IMG/VR virus record: IMGVR_UViG_3300022602_004811
Location: 1-25,861 of that record
Direction: 5' to 3' (one strand)
Length of the DNA stretch: 25,861 bases
Source: a virus
Part shown: positions 13,091 to 21,160 of the stretch, in pieces
Layout: each line of letters opens with the position of its first letter
Numbering within the stretch: the stretch's first letter is position 1
The notes under the pieces: generated by a model
Told to the model about the DNA's origin: nothing
What the model saw: only the letters and a program-made list of their open reading frames with translations
Database searches by the model: none
Translations under genes and position numbers: made by a program

Positions 13091-13980
13091 GCCTGCCCAT
13101 CATTACCGCTGACCAGCGCCTGGCTGAGCGCCGTGGCGTCAAGGGCGTGCTGGTCGGGAAGTCCGGGATTGGTAAGACCTCCCAACTCTGGACGCTGCCT
13201 CCCGCATCCACTTTGTTCTTCGATTTGGAGGCAGGCGACCTGGCCGTCGAAGGCTATGCAGGCGACACCATCCGTCCTCGCACTTGGCAGGAATGCCGTG
13301 ACTTCGCGGTGTTCATCGGTGGCCCTAATCCGGCGTTGCGCGATGACCAGCCGTACAGCGAAGCGCACTTTCAGGCCGTGTGCCAGCGCTTCGGTGATCC
13401 GGCCGTACTGGACAAGTACGAGACGGTGTTCGTTGATTCGATCACCGTGGCCGGTCGCCTGTGCCTGCAATGGTGCAAGGGCCAGCCACAGGCCTATTCC
13501 GAGAAAACCGGCAAGCCAGACAGCCGTGGAGCCTACGGCCTTATGGGCCAGGAAATGATTGGTTGGCTGACCCACCTGCAGCACACCCGCAGCAAGAACG
13601 TCTGGTTTGTCGGGATCCTCAACGAGGCTCTGGACGACTTCAACCGCCGGGTTTTCACGCTGCAGATTGATGGCTCCAAGACCGGCTTGGAGTTGCCCGG
13701 CATCGTCGACGAGGTTGTCACGCTGGCCGAGGTCAAGGCAGACGACGGCAGCAGCTACCGCGCCTTCGTGTGTCACACGCTCAACCAGTGGGGTTACCCC
13801 GCCAAGGACCGCAGCGGTCGCCTTGATGCCATTGAGGAGCCAGACCTCGGTCGCCTGATGCGAAAGATCGCCGGCCCCGCGCGTCCTGCCAGTGAACGCC
13901 TGGACTTTGCACGTCCCCAGACCGGCACCGCCGAGCCTGCCCCCAACACCACCCCCGCCATTACTTCTCAGGAGTCCTGA
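13087..13980 (+). CDS. Sak4-like phage RecA-fold ATPase
   Basis: This 297-residue ATPase has Walker A GKSGIGKT (24-31), an early acidic strand FFDLEAGD (44-51) and Walker B YETVFVDSIT (111-120). A glutamine/asparagine-bearing strand WFVGILNE follows. The layout matches phage Sak4/AAA_24 proteins, which promote single-strand annealing and homologous recombination with a partner SSB. The C-terminal 40 residues are Pro/Ala-rich and probably disordered. The next gene encodes a DUF669 protein, the usual partner in such phages, and nuclease, helicase and resolvase genes follow, so the assignment to a recombination module is well supported by context. Confidence 0.85.
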   Translation: MSLPIITADQRLAERRGVKGVLVGKSGIGKTSQLWTLPPASTLFFDLEAGDLAVEGYAGDTIRPRTWQECRDFAVFIGGPNPALRDDQPYSEAHFQAVCQRFGDPAVLDKYETVFVDSITVAGRLCLQWCKGQPQAYSEKTGKPDSRGAYGLMGQEMIGWLTHLQHTRSKNVWFVGILNEALDDFNRRVFTLQIDGSKTGLELPGIVDEVVTLAEVKADDGSSYRAFVCHTLNQWGYPAKDRSGRLDAIEEPDLGRLMRKIAGPARPASERLDFARPQTGTAEPAPNTTPAITSQES

Positions 13981-13982
13981 TC

Positions 13983-14588
13983 ATGACTTTTTTCGATTTC
14001 AACTCTGCCGCCGAACAATCCAGCTACGACCTTATCCCCAAGGGCACGGTGGTGCGCGTGCGCATGACCGTCAAGCCTGGTGGCTATGACGACCCGTCCC
14101 AGGGTTGGACCGGCGGCTACGCCACGCGCAGCCTGACCACTGGCTCTGTTTACCTGAACTGCGAATTCGTGGTGCTCGATGGGCCGTTCGCCCGTCGCAA
14201 GATGTGGTCGCTGATTGGGCTGTACAGCGCCAAGGGTGCTGAGTGGACCAACATGGGGCGGACCTTCATCAAGGCCATCCTGAACTCCGCACGCGGGATC
14301 AACCCGAACGACAACAGTCCGGCAGCGCAAAACGCTCGTCGTATCAGCGGGTTTTCGGATCTGGAGGGCATCGAGTTCGTCGGCAAGGTCGATTGGGAAA
14401 AAGACCAGAACGGCCAGGACAAGTGCGTCATCAAGTCAGCCGTAACCCCGGACCACAAGGAGTACGCATCGCACATGAATGGTGCCGCACCTGCCGTAGC
14501 CTCGGTCTCCAGCGCCACTGCATCCAACGCTTATGCGCAGGCCACCGGACGCGCGCCGGTGCCGGGTCGTCCCAGCTGGGCTCAGTAA
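13983..14588 (+). CDS. DUF669 protein, SSB-like
   Basis: This 201-residue DUF669 protein starts MTFFDFNSAAEQSSYDLIPKG, the typical opening. It then has beta-rich segments (TVVRVRMTVKPG; GSVYLNCEFVVLDGPFARRKMWSLIGLYS) consistent with an OB-like fold. The C-terminal tail is Ala/Ser/Pro-rich and ends PSWAQ. Family members are found next to phage annealing ATPases and are thought to bind single-stranded DNA. AGGAG sits 8 nt before the ATG, which follows the Sak4-like gene by 2 bp. Confidence 0.85.
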   Translation: MTFFDFNSAAEQSSYDLIPKGTVVRVRMTVKPGGYDDPSQGWTGGYATRSLTTGSVYLNCEFVVLDGPFARRKMWSLIGLYSAKGAEWTNMGRTFIKAILNSARGINPNDNSPAAQNARRISGFSDLEGIEFVGKVDWEKDQNGQDKCVIKSAVTPDHKEYASHMNGAAPAVASVSSATASNAYAQATGRAPVPGRPSWAQ

Positions 14589-14600
14589 GGGGGAGTTGCC

Positions 14601-16289
14601 ATGATTCTTCGCCCCCGCCAAGCCTTGCTTGTGCAGAGGACCCTCGCGGCCCTCGGCGAGCATGGCAATACCCTGGCCGTTGCGCCCACCGGGTCGGGCA
14701 AGACAGTGATGCTGTCGGCTGTGGCCGGCAGCCTCCTGGCTGAGCCCGATGCCAAAGCCTGCATCCTGGCCCACCGCACTGAGTTGACCGGGCAGAACCG
14801 CTCGAAGTTCGAGCGAGTGAATCCGCGCCTCAAGACCTCGGTGTTTGATGCCAACGAGAAGTCGTGGGCTGGCAACGCCACCTTTGCCATGGTGCAGACG
14901 CTCTCCCGTGGCGCCAATCTGGACCAGATGCCGACGCTGGACCTGTTGATCATTGACGAGGCCCACCACGCGGTCTCGCCCAGCTACCGCGAAGTGATTG
15001 ACCAGGTGTTGATCAAGAATCCCAAGGCTGCCATCTGTGGCCTGACCGCCACCCCAAACCGGGGTGATGGCAAGGGCCTGCGTGAAGTGTTCAGCAACCT
15101 GGCCGATCAGATCACGCTGGGGGAGATGATCGCCAGCGGCCATCTGGTACCGCCCAGGACCTACGTGATCGACGTTGGCACCCAGGATGCCTTGCGCAAA
15201 GTGCATCGCACGGCCACCGACTTCGACATGAATGAGGTCGCGTCCATCCTGAACAAGACCCTTATCACGGAGTCGGTGATCAGCAACTGGAAAGCCAAGG
15301 CCAGTGATCGCAAAACCATTGTGTTCTGCTCGACGGTGGAGCATGCCAGCGATGTGTGCAATGCCTTCAATCAGGCCTGCGTTCACGCTGTTCTGATCCA
15401 CGGTGAGTTGTCTGACGCTGAACGCAAGGAGCGTCTGGCCTCATATGAAACCGGTCGCGCCCAGGTGGTGGTCAATGTTGCTGTGCTGACCGAGGGCTAC
15501 GACTACACGCCCACGTCCTGCGTGGTCCTGTTGCGCCCGAGTTCCTACAAATCCACCTTCATTCAGATGGTGGGTCGGGGCTTGCGCACGGTTGATCCGC
15601 AGGAGTTCCCTGGCGTGGTCAAGACCGATTGCATCGTCCTGGACTTTGGCACTGCGAGCCTCATGCATGGCGCGCTGGAGCAGGAAGTCAATCTTGACGG
15701 TCACGACCATGATGGTGATGCGCCCACCAAGGATTGCCCGGAGTGCGGTGCCATCGTTCCTCTGGCCGTGATGGAGTGCCCGTTCTGCTTCCATGTCTGG
15801 GAACCGACCGAAGCACCGGATGGCGGTGTGCTCGACAAGTTCATCATGAGTGAGATCGACTTGCTCAGTCGCTCCAATTTCCGCTGGTGCGATCTTTTTG
15901 GCAGCGACGATGCGCTGATGGCCACGGGATTCACAGCCTGGGGAGGCATCTTTTTCCTCAACGGTCGCTGGCATGCGATTGGTGGTGGCAAGGGGCTCAA
16001 CACTCGGCTGCTGGCGGTCGGCGAGCGCACGGTCTGCATGGCCAAGGCGGACGACTGGCTCAACGACAACGAGTCCGAAGACTCTGCCCACAAAACACGC
16101 CGCTGGCTCAACGAAGCTCCCACACCGAAGCAGTTGCAGTACCTGCCGCCTGAGCTTCGGGCCGATTACGGTCTGACGCGCTACCAGGCGTCCGCGCTGC
16201 TGTCGTTTCGTTTCAACCGCAATGCCATCGTGCGCCTGGTCAATGCGGCCAATGACGCGCATGCCCACCCAATCCTGGAGGCTGCGTGA
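14601..16289 (+). CDS. DEAD/DEAH-box superfamily 2 helicase with C-terminal zinc ribbon
   Basis: This 562-residue helicase is related to phage UvsW-like and bacterial RadD-like enzymes. Motifs in order: Walker A APTGSGKT (28-35), DEAH (119-122), GLTATPNR (147-154), helicase-C IVFCSTVEHA (240-249), NVAVLTEGYD and motif VI QMVGRGLRT (322-330). A zinc ribbon CPEC...CPFC (379-396) follows, then an unassigned alpha-helical region of some 160 residues. It probably unwinds or remodels recombination intermediates for the element. GGGGGAG lies just before the ATG. The stop overlaps the GTG start of the next gene. Confidence 0.93.
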   Translation: MILRPRQALLVQRTLAALGEHGNTLAVAPTGSGKTVMLSAVAGSLLAEPDAKACILAHRTELTGQNRSKFERVNPRLKTSVFDANEKSWAGNATFAMVQTLSRGANLDQMPTLDLLIIDEAHHAVSPSYREVIDQVLIKNPKAAICGLTATPNRGDGKGLREVFSNLADQITLGEMIASGHLVPPRTYVIDVGTQDALRKVHRTATDFDMNEVASILNKTLITESVISNWKAKASDRKTIVFCSTVEHASDVCNAFNQACVHAVLIHGELSDAERKERLASYETGRAQVVVNVAVLTEGYDYTPTSCVVLLRPSSYKSTFIQMVGRGLRTVDPQEFPGVVKTDCIVLDFGTASLMHGALEQEVNLDGHDHDGDAPTKDCPECGAIVPLAVMECPFCFHVWEPTEAPDGGVLDKFIMSEIDLLSRSNFRWCDLFGSDDALMATGFTAWGGIFFLNGRWHAIGGGKGLNTRLLAVGERTVCMAKADDWLNDNESEDSAHKTRRWLNEAPTPKQLQYLPPELRADYGLTRYQASALLSFRFNRNAIVRLVNAANDAHAHPILEAA

Positions 16290-16705
16290 AATGTGCTGTC
16301 TGCCATCGAAAAGCCAAGGGGTTCGGCTGGTTCAACACGCGCGTTCGCAGATCCGACCCCAATCGCTACAACGACAAGTGGGTGTTCTGCTCCCGACGAT
16401 GTCAGGAGGCCTTCTCCACGCTCATGAACAAAACGGAGGGGCAAATGATCGACCCCAGTGATATGGAAGTTTCAGCCATGCAGTCCTGTCTTAAGCCGCT
16501 GGGCGAATACGTTGGCTCAATCGGCATGGATCGGCCTCTGGCCGATTACAGCCGCGACGAGGTCCTCACGGTCATTGATGTGGTCGTCACCCACTACCAG
16601 GACCGCATGATCGAAGAGCACGAACGCATGGCTGCCAAGGAGCGTGCGTTCCTCGAGCAGCGTATTGCCACGCAGGCCGCAGGCCGGCAGCAAGGACGGT
16701 TGTGA
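16286..16705 (+). CDS. DUF6511-like small zinc-finger protein
   Basis: This 139-residue protein has an N-terminal zinc finger with CAVC (3-6) and VFCSRRC (Cys35, Cys39), a treble-clef-like arrangement. A helical C-terminal half follows (DEVLTVIDVVVTHYQDRMIEEHERMAAKERAFLEQRI). I associate this with the DUF6511 family of phage replication modules, but the exact name is not certain. The GTG start overlaps the helicase stop (GTGA) and has GGAG 7 nt upstream. Its place between helicase and exonuclease suggests an accessory role in DNA processing. Confidence 0.75.
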   Translation: MKCAVCHRKAKGFGWFNTRVRRSDPNRYNDKWVFCSRRCQEAFSTLMNKTEGQMIDPSDMEVSAMQSCLKPLGEYVGSIGMDRPLADYSRDEVLTVIDVVVTHYQDRMIEEHERMAAKERAFLEQRIATQAAGRQQGRL

Positions 16706-17460
16706 TGCTGGACTTCAATCACCGTCCCAAATTTCATGAACAGGTCGGTGCACTCATCGATGAGGCACTGGCACGCGAACGCGATGCCCAGACGCCGCGC
16801 GACTATCTGGGCGCATCTCGCCTTGGCGTGTCGTGTGAGCGTGCGCTGCAGTACGAGTACACCCGCGCGCCGGTAGATCCAGGGCGGGAGTTCTCGGGCC
16901 GGTTGCTGCGTATCTTTGAGGTGGGCCACGAACTGGAAGACCTGGCCATCCGTTGGCTGCGTCTGATCGGATTCGATCTTTACACCCGCAAAACGCAGGG
17001 CGGGCAGTTCGGGTTCTCCGTGGCTCGTGGCCGGATCAAGGGCCATGTCGACGGAATTCTGAACGATGGGCCGCCGGTACTTGGCATGGGCTATCCCGCG
17101 CTTTGGGAGTGCAAGACCATGAACGACAAGTCCTGGCGTGACACGGTCAAAAACGGCGTGGCCAAGTCCAAGCCGGTCTACGCCGCCCAGATGGCGATCT
17201 ACCAAGCCTACATGGAAGCCAGCATCCCGGGGATTTCGCAGAACCCCGCGCTTTTCACAGCCATCAACAAAGACAGCCAAGAGATATGGTTCGAGTTGGT
17301 GCCCTTTGATGGCGGGCTGGCCCAGCGGATGTCTGATCGCGCCGTGCGTGTCATTACGGCCACCGATGCCGGTGAGGTGCTGCCCCGATTCTCGACCACG
17401 CCAACCCACCAGGAGTGCCGCTTCTGTTCATGGCAGGAACGCTGCTGGGGTGGGTCTTGA
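16702..17460 (+). CDS. Cas4/RecB-like PD-(D/E)XK exonuclease with probable Fe-S cluster
   Basis: This 252-residue nuclease has catalytic motifs GHELE (75-79), GHVDG (114-118, Asp117) and WECKT (135-139, Glu136, Lys138), i.e. the RecB/Cas4-type PD-(D/E)XK core. Cys45 together with Cys239, Cys242 and Cys248 (ECRFCSWQERC) gives the one-plus-three cysteine pattern that holds a 4Fe-4S cluster in Cas4 and AddB. It probably produces the single-stranded ends that the Sak4-like ATPase and DUF669 protein anneal. GTG 16702 overlaps the previous stop; ATG at 16705, one codon later, is equally possible. The stop overlaps the next start (TGATG). Confidence 0.88.
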   Translation: MMLDFNHRPKFHEQVGALIDEALARERDAQTPRDYLGASRLGVSCERALQYEYTRAPVDPGREFSGRLLRIFEVGHELEDLAIRWLRLIGFDLYTRKTQGGQFGFSVARGRIKGHVDGILNDGPPVLGMGYPALWECKTMNDKSWRDTVKNGVAKSKPVYAAQMAIYQAYMEASIPGISQNPALFTAINKDSQEIWFELVPFDGGLAQRMSDRAVRVITATDAGEVLPRFSTTPTHQECRFCSWQERCWGGS

Positions 17461-19664
17461 TGCATGTATCGAGTAACAGTTTCTCCAGCTACTTCGACTT
17501 CAACGATGCAGCGGATCGCACATCTGGGACGACAGAAGACGTCGAAGGATTGCGCCATGCGTTGATCGATCGGCTCGAATCCGTCCTGCTGTTTCTGTTC
17601 CCCCAGGGGCGCATCCGTGGCGGGAAGTTCTACGTGGGTGACATTGATGGCTCACCCGGCAAGAGCCTGGTCGTTGAGATGGAGGGCGCGCGACGCGGGC
17701 TCTGGTTCGACTTCGCCACCGATATGGGTGGCGATGTGTTTGATGCCTGGGGCCTGTCGCGCAACCTGTCCGTCAAGACAGATTTCACCCGGATCCTTGA
17801 AGAGGTGCGCCAGTGGTGTGGCGCTGCGCCACCCATCGGAAAATCCATCAAGCGCAATGTCCGGCAGCAGCCGGTCGATGAACTTGGCCCCTACACCGCC
17901 ACCTGGGACTATCAAAGTGCCGACGGCACGCTGATCGCCCGGGTCTACCGCTATGACCCAGAGCCTGGCCGCAAGGAGTTCAGGCCCTGGGATGTGCGCG
18001 CCCGGATGTGGCGTGCCCCAGATCCGCGTCCGCTTTACAACCAGCCAGCAATGGCGTCAGCCAGGCAGGTGGTACTTGTGGAGGGGGAGAAGTGCGCCCA
18101 GGCTTTGATTGAGCTTGGGGTGGTGGCCACCACCGCCATGAACGGTGCGCGCGCGCCCATCGAAAAGACCGATTGGTCGCCCCTGAGAGGCAAGGATGTG
18201 GTGATCTGGCCTGACCGGGATCTCCCAGGCTGGGATTACGCGGAAAGTGCAGCCAAGGCCTGCGTCGCGGCGGGCAGTCGCTCGGTCTCCATCGTTGTGC
18301 CGCCCGAATCCAAACCCGAGAAGTGGGATGCCGCCGATGCGGTCGACGAAGGCTTTGACTGCAAGGCCTTCATCTCAGCTGGCGAGCGCATCACGGTCAA
18401 AGTCAGCGCCTCGGCCCTGCCCATCTACAGCATGGGCGAGGTCCTGGATGACGACACCCCTGTGCCACCTGATCTCGTCTCCAACCGGATCGTCATGCAC
18501 GGTTGCGTCACCGTGTTCGGCGGTGCGCCCAAGGTCGGCAAAAGCGACTTCCTGCTGGCGTGGCTTGCCCACATGGCTGCTGGCGTGGCGTTCTTGGACA
18601 TGGTGCCTGCGCGACCGCTCAAGGTCGTCTACATCCAGGCCGAGGTTCGTTACCCGTACCTCAAGGAGCGCATGCACAACATCGTACTGCCCAAGGAAGC
18701 ATTGGCGCTTGCCCGTCGCAATCTGATGGTCACGCCCCAGTTGCAGCTGGTGCTCAACGACGAGGGACTGGAGCAGCTGATCCAGGCCATCAGCACCCAC
18801 TTCGCAGGCGAGCCGCCAGACATCATTGCCATCGATCCAATTCGCAATGTGTTCGATGGTGGCAGTGTCGGGGGCGAGAACGACAACGACGCAATGATGT
18901 TTTTCCTCACGCGTCGGGTCAACAAGCTGCATCTCGCGATCAATCCGGACGCTGGCGTGATCCTGGTTCACCACACCAAGAAGATCACCAAGCGCCAGTT
19001 CGAGGAAGACCCGTTCCAGGCCTTTGCTGGTGCGAGCAGCCTTCGCAGCTATTACTCGGCGAGCCTGATGTTGCACCGGCCGGATGAGTCGACCACGGTG
19101 CGCCAGCTGATCTTTGAACTTCGCAATGGCCCGGGCCTGCCCATTCGCTACGTCGACAAGGTCGACAACCAGTGGGAGATCGTGAGGGACAGCGAGCGCC
19201 TGGTGCTCAAGGAGTACGGCCATCGGCTCGATGCCGAGCGGCTGCGCAAGCTCGACGTGATCCTGCAGATCCTCATCGACGAAGCGCTCAAGGGCAACTG
19301 CTACACAGCCAATCAGTTCGCCGAGGCATTCGAGGGCAAGGCTGGTCTGGGCGGCGAGCGCACCATCCGTGAACGCCTGTCGGCCCTGGCCACGCAGGGC
19401 TACATCAAGTATTTCCGCAATGCACAGGACTACGGGCTGCCCTCCATAGGGCGCTCCAAGTTTGGCTACCTGTGCGTCGAGGGCATGGTGGTCAACCTGC
19501 CCCACGGCGAGCCGGATCCGGACACCGGCGAGGTGCCAACGGTCTCCCTGCCCGTCCTTCCCACTCACTACAAGTGCCCGCTTTCCGGGGCAGCGATGCC
19601 CGTTGAAAACCCGGAAGTGTGGGTGTACCCCGAAAACAGCAACGACCCACAGGAGTCCGAATGA
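17460..19664 (+). CDS. TOPRIM primase / RepA-like helicase fusion
   Basis: This 734-residue replication protein carries both primase and helicase domains. The N-terminal domain (about 40-120) is followed by a TOPRIM-type domain with VLVEGEK (205-211) and WPDRD (250-254). A linker leads to a RecA-fold helicase/AAA_25 ATPase with Walker A GGAPKVGKS (354-362), Walker B IIAIDP (455-460) and VHHTKK (503-508). A winged-helix-like C-terminus follows (ANQFAEAFEGK...TIRERLSALATQGYI). It is similar in layout to P4 alpha and to phage primase-helicases that recognise an iteron-bearing origin. ATG at 17460 is preferred to the longer start at 17415 because it overlaps the exonuclease stop and the extra residues only re-read that gene's end. 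The iteron cluster begins directly downstream. Confidence 0.9.
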   Translation: MHVSSNSFSSYFDFNDAADRTSGTTEDVEGLRHALIDRLESVLLFLFPQGRIRGGKFYVGDIDGSPGKSLVVEMEGARRGLWFDFATDMGGDVFDAWGLSRNLSVKTDFTRILEEVRQWCGAAPPIGKSIKRNVRQQPVDELGPYTATWDYQSADGTLIARVYRYDPEPGRKEFRPWDVRARMWRAPDPRPLYNQPAMASARQVVLVEGEKCAQALIELGVVATTAMNGARAPIEKTDWSPLRGKDVVIWPDRDLPGWDYAESAAKACVAAGSRSVSIVVPPESKPEKWDAADAVDEGFDCKAFISAGERITVKVSASALPIYSMGEVLDDDTPVPPDLVSNRIVMHGCVTVFGGAPKVGKSDFLLAWLAHMAAGVAFLDMVPARPLKVVYIQAEVRYPYLKERMHNIVLPKEALALARRNLMVTPQLQLVLNDEGLEQLIQAISTHFAGEPPDIIAIDPIRNVFDGGSVGGENDNDAMMFFLTRRVNKLHLAINPDAGVILVHHTKKITKRQFEEDPFQAFAGASSLRSYYSASLMLHRPDESTTVRQLIFELRNGPGLPIRYVDKVDNQWEIVRDSERLVLKEYGHRLDAERLRKLDVILQILIDEALKGNCYTANQFAEAFEGKAGLGGERTIRERLSALATQGYIKYFRNAQDYGLPSIGRSKFGYLCVEGMVVNLPHGEPDPDTGEVPTVSLPVLPTHYKCPLSGAAMPVENPEVWVYPENSNDPQESE

Positions 19665-19821
19665 ACACGATTTGCCAAGATAGAGACCTCACGTACGGCG
19701 CGTTGGCGCGCGCTCGCATCGGTCCGCAGCAGCACGCCTATGCCGGAATGTGTCGCGCTTTGGAAAACACTCGCATGGGCCCGCATCTGTGCGATGCCAC
19801 ACACATCGACACGCAGGAGCA

Positions 19822-19969
19822 AGTTGGCAAAACAGGGGCCGGAAGTTGGCAAGATTTTGCCAACTGGATTCAGTTGGCAGACCGTTGCCAACTTAATTCC
19901 TTTTCAAATCAACTGCTTACGAGTTTTCCGCTTCAGTTGGCAGTTGGCAGTTGGCAAAAGTTGCCAACT
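19822..19969. repeat. Iteron cluster, nine copies of AGTTGGCA
   Basis: Forward copies start at 19822, 19844, 19872, 19935, 19942 and 19949. Reverse copies (TTGCCAACT) lie at 19857-19865, 19885-19893 and 19961-19969. The copies at 19935, 19942 and 19949 overlap by one base with a strict 7-bp period. The last forward and last reverse copies form the palindrome CAGTTGGCAA-AAG-TTGCCAACTG (19948-19970). Confidence 0.9.
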
Positions 19970-20024
19970 GAGCCAAGTCCTTGTTTTTATTCACTTTCTA
20001 CCCATTCCGAAGTTGGCGAAATCT

Positions 20025-20081
20025 CCCCCTCCTACTACGTAGGAGAGGGGGCTGATGCCCTCTCTCCGTTACGTAGGGAGA
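20025..20081 (+). promoter_or_regulatory. Mutually exclusive RNA arms over the RBS of the RuvC-like gene
   Basis: Arm A (20025-20035, CCCCCTCCTAC) can pair with arm B (20039-20051) around TAC. Arm B (GGAGAGGGGG, 20042-20051) can instead pair with arm C (20058-20067, CCCTCTCTCC) over 10 positions with one G-U pair and a 6-nt loop. Arm C (20063-20067) can pair with arm D (20077-20081), which includes the GGGAG ribosome binding site at 20076-20080. A:B formation frees C to hide the site; B:C formation exposes it. Confidence 0.5.
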
Positions 20082-20089
20082 ATGCCAGC

Positions 20090-20575
20090 GTGCTCAATCT
20101 GGTGCCGGTCTCGCGCACCGTGGTCATGGCGATAGATCTGGGGACCACGACCGGATGGGCCATGCGAACACTGGATGAGCAGGTCGCCCATGGCTTTGCC
20201 AGCTTTCGGCCCAGCCGCTACGAAGGCGGCGGCATGCGCTACCTGCGCTTCAAACGCTGGCTCAGCGACATGCGCCACCTGGCCACCGAAATCCACAGTT
20301 TGTATTTCGAGGAGGTTCGCCGCCATGCCGGCGTCGACGCCGCTCATGTCTACGGCGGACTGCTGGCCACGCTCACGGCCTGGTGCGAGCACCACAACAT
20401 CCCCTACCAAGGGGTGCCTGTGGGGACGATCAAGAGGCACGCCACCGGCAAGGGCAATGCCGGTAAGACGGAGGTGATGGACGCGATGCGGGCACTTGGG
20501 CATCCGGTGACCGATGACAACGAAGCAGATGCGCTGGCACTGCTGCACTGGGCTTTGGACACACAGGAGGGATGA
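20090..20575 (+). CDS. RuvC-like Holliday junction resolvase
   Basis: This nuclease of about 161 residues has the RNase H/RuvC fold. VVMAIDLGTTTGWA (11-24) provides the first catalytic Asp (16), LYFEEV (71-76) the glutamates, and DDNEADALALLHW (142-154) the C-terminal acidic cluster. VYGGLLATL, a feature of RuvC family helices, is present. It should cut branched DNA made by the phage annealing machinery. GTG at 20090 is chosen because GGGAG lies 9 nt upstream; ATG 20126 would remove residues before the first strand, and the open frame from 19661 would add an unlikely repeat-derived extension. Translation may be controlled by the RNA arms just upstream. Confidence 0.83.
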   Translation: MLNLVPVSRTVVMAIDLGTTTGWAMRTLDEQVAHGFASFRPSRYEGGGMRYLRFKRWLSDMRHLATEIHSLYFEEVRRHAGVDAAHVYGGLLATLTAWCEHHNIPYQGVPVGTIKRHATGKGNAGKTEVMDAMRALGHPVTDDNEADALALLHWALDTQEG

Positions 20576-20576
20576 C

Positions 20577-20969
20577 ATGGTTGCAGCAACACTTCAATGG
20601 ACAACGGATGACGTTGCCAACTGGCTGATCGAAGCCGCTCGCACGGCGCATCGCCTGCCGCCGGTCAGGGTGCAGGGCTACTTCAACTGCTGGCCCACCA
20701 TCGTGCGCACCGAGTACGAGCGCATGGCCCGCGACGACGCACCGGTCTATCGCTTTCCACCCACTCCGGTCGAGGTGGATCGCATGCTCGTGGTCATGCA
20801 GTGGGTCCAGTGCCTGGATGTGGAGCAACGCAAGCTGGTGTGGATGCGGGCTGAACGCTGGCGCTGGTACGACATCGGTAAACGCTTCGGTGTGGCTCCG
20901 CGCACGGCGCAAAGGCACTGGGAGGTCGCGATTCAGACTATTACTGAACATATTTCGCGTGAATGTTGA
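20577..20969 (+). CDS. DUF6362-like HTH protein
   Basis: This 130-residue protein is helical, with PPVRVQGYFNCWP early on. Its C-terminal helix-turn-helix (WYDIGKRFGVAPRTAQRHWEVAIQTI) resembles region 4 of sigma factors. I associate it with the DUF6362 family found at the end of phage replication operons, where a role in transcription of the next gene block is plausible. AGGAGGG lies 5 nt before the ATG at 20577, the strongest ribosome binding site in the operon, and the start is one base after the resolvase stop. A hairpin with flanking A and T runs follows about 55 bp downstream. Confidence 0.75.
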   Translation: MVAATLQWTTDDVANWLIEAARTAHRLPPVRVQGYFNCWPTIVRTEYERMARDDAPVYRFPPTPVEVDRMLVVMQWVQCLDVEQRKLVWMRAERWRWYDIGKRFGVAPRTAQRHWEVAIQTITEHISREC

Positions 20970-21023
20970 TAGACGTTGCTTGGCGCATCCTGCCCATGCC
21001 AAATGATGCGAACAAGTGAGGAG

Positions 21024-21052
21024 AAAACGCGAATTTCGAGGTGTCGCGTTTT
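21024..21052. terminator. Hairpin after the early operon, possibly bidirectional terminator
   Basis: AAAACGCGA and TCGCGTTTT are perfect 9-bp arms with an 11-nt loop. The A run on one side and T run on the other would allow weak termination in either direction. It lies 55 bp after the DUF6362-like gene. Confidence 0.45.
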
Positions 21053-21118
21053 GCCCGGATTCACGATAAATTCTGTCTACGGTCGCGAGAGATGCGCCTC
21101 CGATCCAACAGCTTCACG

Positions 21119-21160
21119 AACCCGCCCGGTGGCCCATGTGGCAATACCCGGCGGGTTTTT
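21119..21160 (+). terminator. Rho-independent terminator before the methyltransferase gene
   Basis: AACCCGCC-C-GG pairs with CCGGCGGGTT (21148-21157) with one bulged C, and a run of five T residues ends at 21160. It lies only 14 bp before the methyltransferase start, so read-through or antitermination would be needed for early-operon transcription to reach that gene. Confidence 0.75.

Larger units (their letters stand above)
19665..20089. other. Non-genic region with iterons: candidate replication origin
   Basis: This stretch of about 425 bp between the primase-helicase and RuvC-like genes is more AT-rich than its neighbours. It holds nine copies of AGTTGGCA (both orientations, 19822-19969) and degenerate copies near 19673, 19703 and 20011. 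AT-rich spacers lie at 19895-19933 and about 19976-20008, and paired RNA arms at 20025-20081. One frame stays open from an ATG at 19661, overlapping the primase stop, through to the resolvase gene, so an N-terminally extended resolvase cannot be excluded, but the peptide looks like repeat-driven read-through. The location directly after a primase-helicase gene supports an origin; it could instead be an operator array. Confidence 0.6.

Noticed and set aside
14436-15401. Minus-strand open frame of 321 codons
   Set aside because: It lies opposite the DUF669 and helicase genes, which carry clear motifs; the antisense translation looks like typical GC-driven shadow sequence.
18375-19568. Minus-strand open frame of 397 codons
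   Set aside because: It is antisense to the helicase half of the primase-helicase, with no start signal or family resemblance.
19822-19969. Repeats as a CRISPR array
   Set aside because: The unit is only 8 bp, occurs in both orientations at irregular spacing, and there are no spacer-length intervals.
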